From Nitrospina sp. (lineage in GTDB: Bacteria > Nitrospinota > Nitrospinia > Nitrospinales > VA-1), in NCBI GenBank assembly GCA_018665625.1, contig JABJCF010000387.1, positions 1-5,069 on the forward strand: 5,069 bases of DNA, in the 5' to 3' direction. The notes below the pieces were generated by a model, which had not been told where the DNA came from, made no database searches, and worked only from the letters and a program-made list of their open reading frames with translations. Position numbers and translations under genes: made by a program. Shown in pieces: positions 4,694 through 5,069 of the stretch; the first letter of the stretch is position 1; each line of letters starts with the position of its first letter.

Positions 4694-5069
4694 ATGAGTT
4701 TAAAGGACCAACTCCTTTCTGATATGAAGGAGTCCATGAAGTCTAAAGATTCTGTAAGACTTGAGACCATCCGTAGCGTTATTTCTGCCGTAAAAAACCA
4801 GGAAATCGACACTCGAAAAGACATTAAAGAAGAAGAAATTCTTACTATTGTCAGTCGCGAAGTAAAAAAAAGAAAAGAAGCCGCCGCGCTTTATGAACAA
4901 GGCAATCGCCCTGAATTAAAAGATAAAGAAATTCAGGAAATGGAAATTTTAAAAGCTTACCTGCCGGAGCAGGTATCGGAAGAAGATTTGCGCCGCCGCA
5001 TTCAAGAGGTGATTAAAGAAACGGGTGCGGAAGGTATGAAAGATTTTGGAAAAATCATGAAAACTCTGG
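4694..5069 (+). CDS. yqeY: GatB/YqeY domain protein (3' end outside window)
   Basis: The 125 codons present match the YqeY family end to end as far as they go. They begin MSLKDQLLSDMKESMKSKD and continue with RLETIRSVISAVKNQEID, then IVSREVKKRKEAAALYEQG. IQEMEILKAYLPEQVSEEDL follows, and the last part GAEGMKDFGKIMKTL leads into the GKVM-type segment. Typical members have about 148 residues, so roughly 20-25 are missing. The family resembles the tRNA-contacting tail domain of GatB, the amidotransferase subunit, and is thought to be RNA- or tRNA-associated, but its exact role is unsettled. It is cytoplasmic, helical and very rich in Lys and Glu. ATG 4694 is chosen because MSL... aligns with the family start. 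A better Shine-Dalgarno (AAGGAG, 4727-4732) precedes an in-frame ATG at 4736 but with only 3 nt spacing, and that start would cut off the first conserved helix. Confidence 0.93.
   Translation, partial: MSLKDQLLSDMKESMKSKDSVRLETIRSVISAVKNQEIDTRKDIKEEEILTIVSREVKKRKEAAALYEQGNRPELKDKEIQEMEILKAYLPEQVSEEDLRRRIQEVIKETGAEGMKDFGKIMKTL

Noticed and set aside
4736..4738. Alternative downstream ATG for yqeY with AAGGAG before it
   Set aside because: The spacing is only 3 nt and it would remove the conserved first helix that matches the family.

Overview
The window is a compact stretch of bacterial chromosome in which every supported gene reads on the + strand. The secreted c-type cytochrome and the periplasm-type Kelch protein suggest a Gram-negative bacterium. 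The mix of an actinobacterial-type GlgC, a GH171/DUF1343 enzyme, a small CXXCH cytochrome and YqeY would suit an environmental lineage such as Nitrospinota or a deltaproteobacterial relative. That placement is a guess from protein style, not a demonstrated assignment. I see no mobile elements, tRNA, rRNA or CRISPR.

Layout: (1) 1-120, the C-terminal 39 codons of an unrecognised gene. (2) 123-1091, an exported six-repeat Kelch beta-propeller that starts 2 nt after the previous stop. (3) 1092-1238, a regulatory gap holding a TTGACA-N17-TAGTAT promoter, a 7-bp palindrome over its spacer and -10, and a perfect 10-bp hairpin in the expected leader. (4) 1239-4396, a probable five-gene operon: glgC (ADP-glucose pyrophosphorylase), namZ/ybbC-like (DUF1343, exo-N-acetylmuramidase family), a secreted mono-heme cytochrome c, and two very small single-span membrane proteins of 36 and 34 residues whose genes overlap by ATGA. 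(5) 4397-4693, a gap with a possible terminator hairpin and a near-consensus promoter (TTGACA-N17-TATATT) with three TGTTKGG half-sites around its -35. (6) 4694 to the window end, the first 125 codons of a GatB/YqeY-domain protein.

Functionally the operon is mixed. GlgC makes ADP-glucose for glycogen. The NamZ-like enzyme points to MurNAc or cell-wall sugar salvage, and sugar-phosphate supply could link the two. The cytochrome and the two mini-proteins look like a separate respiratory or electron-transfer module that shares the transcript. The two mini-proteins are the least explained and most interesting items: they are too short for usual gene-calling cutoffs, yet they have a Shine-Dalgarno site, stop-start overlap, coherent membrane spans and a fixed place behind a cytochrome.
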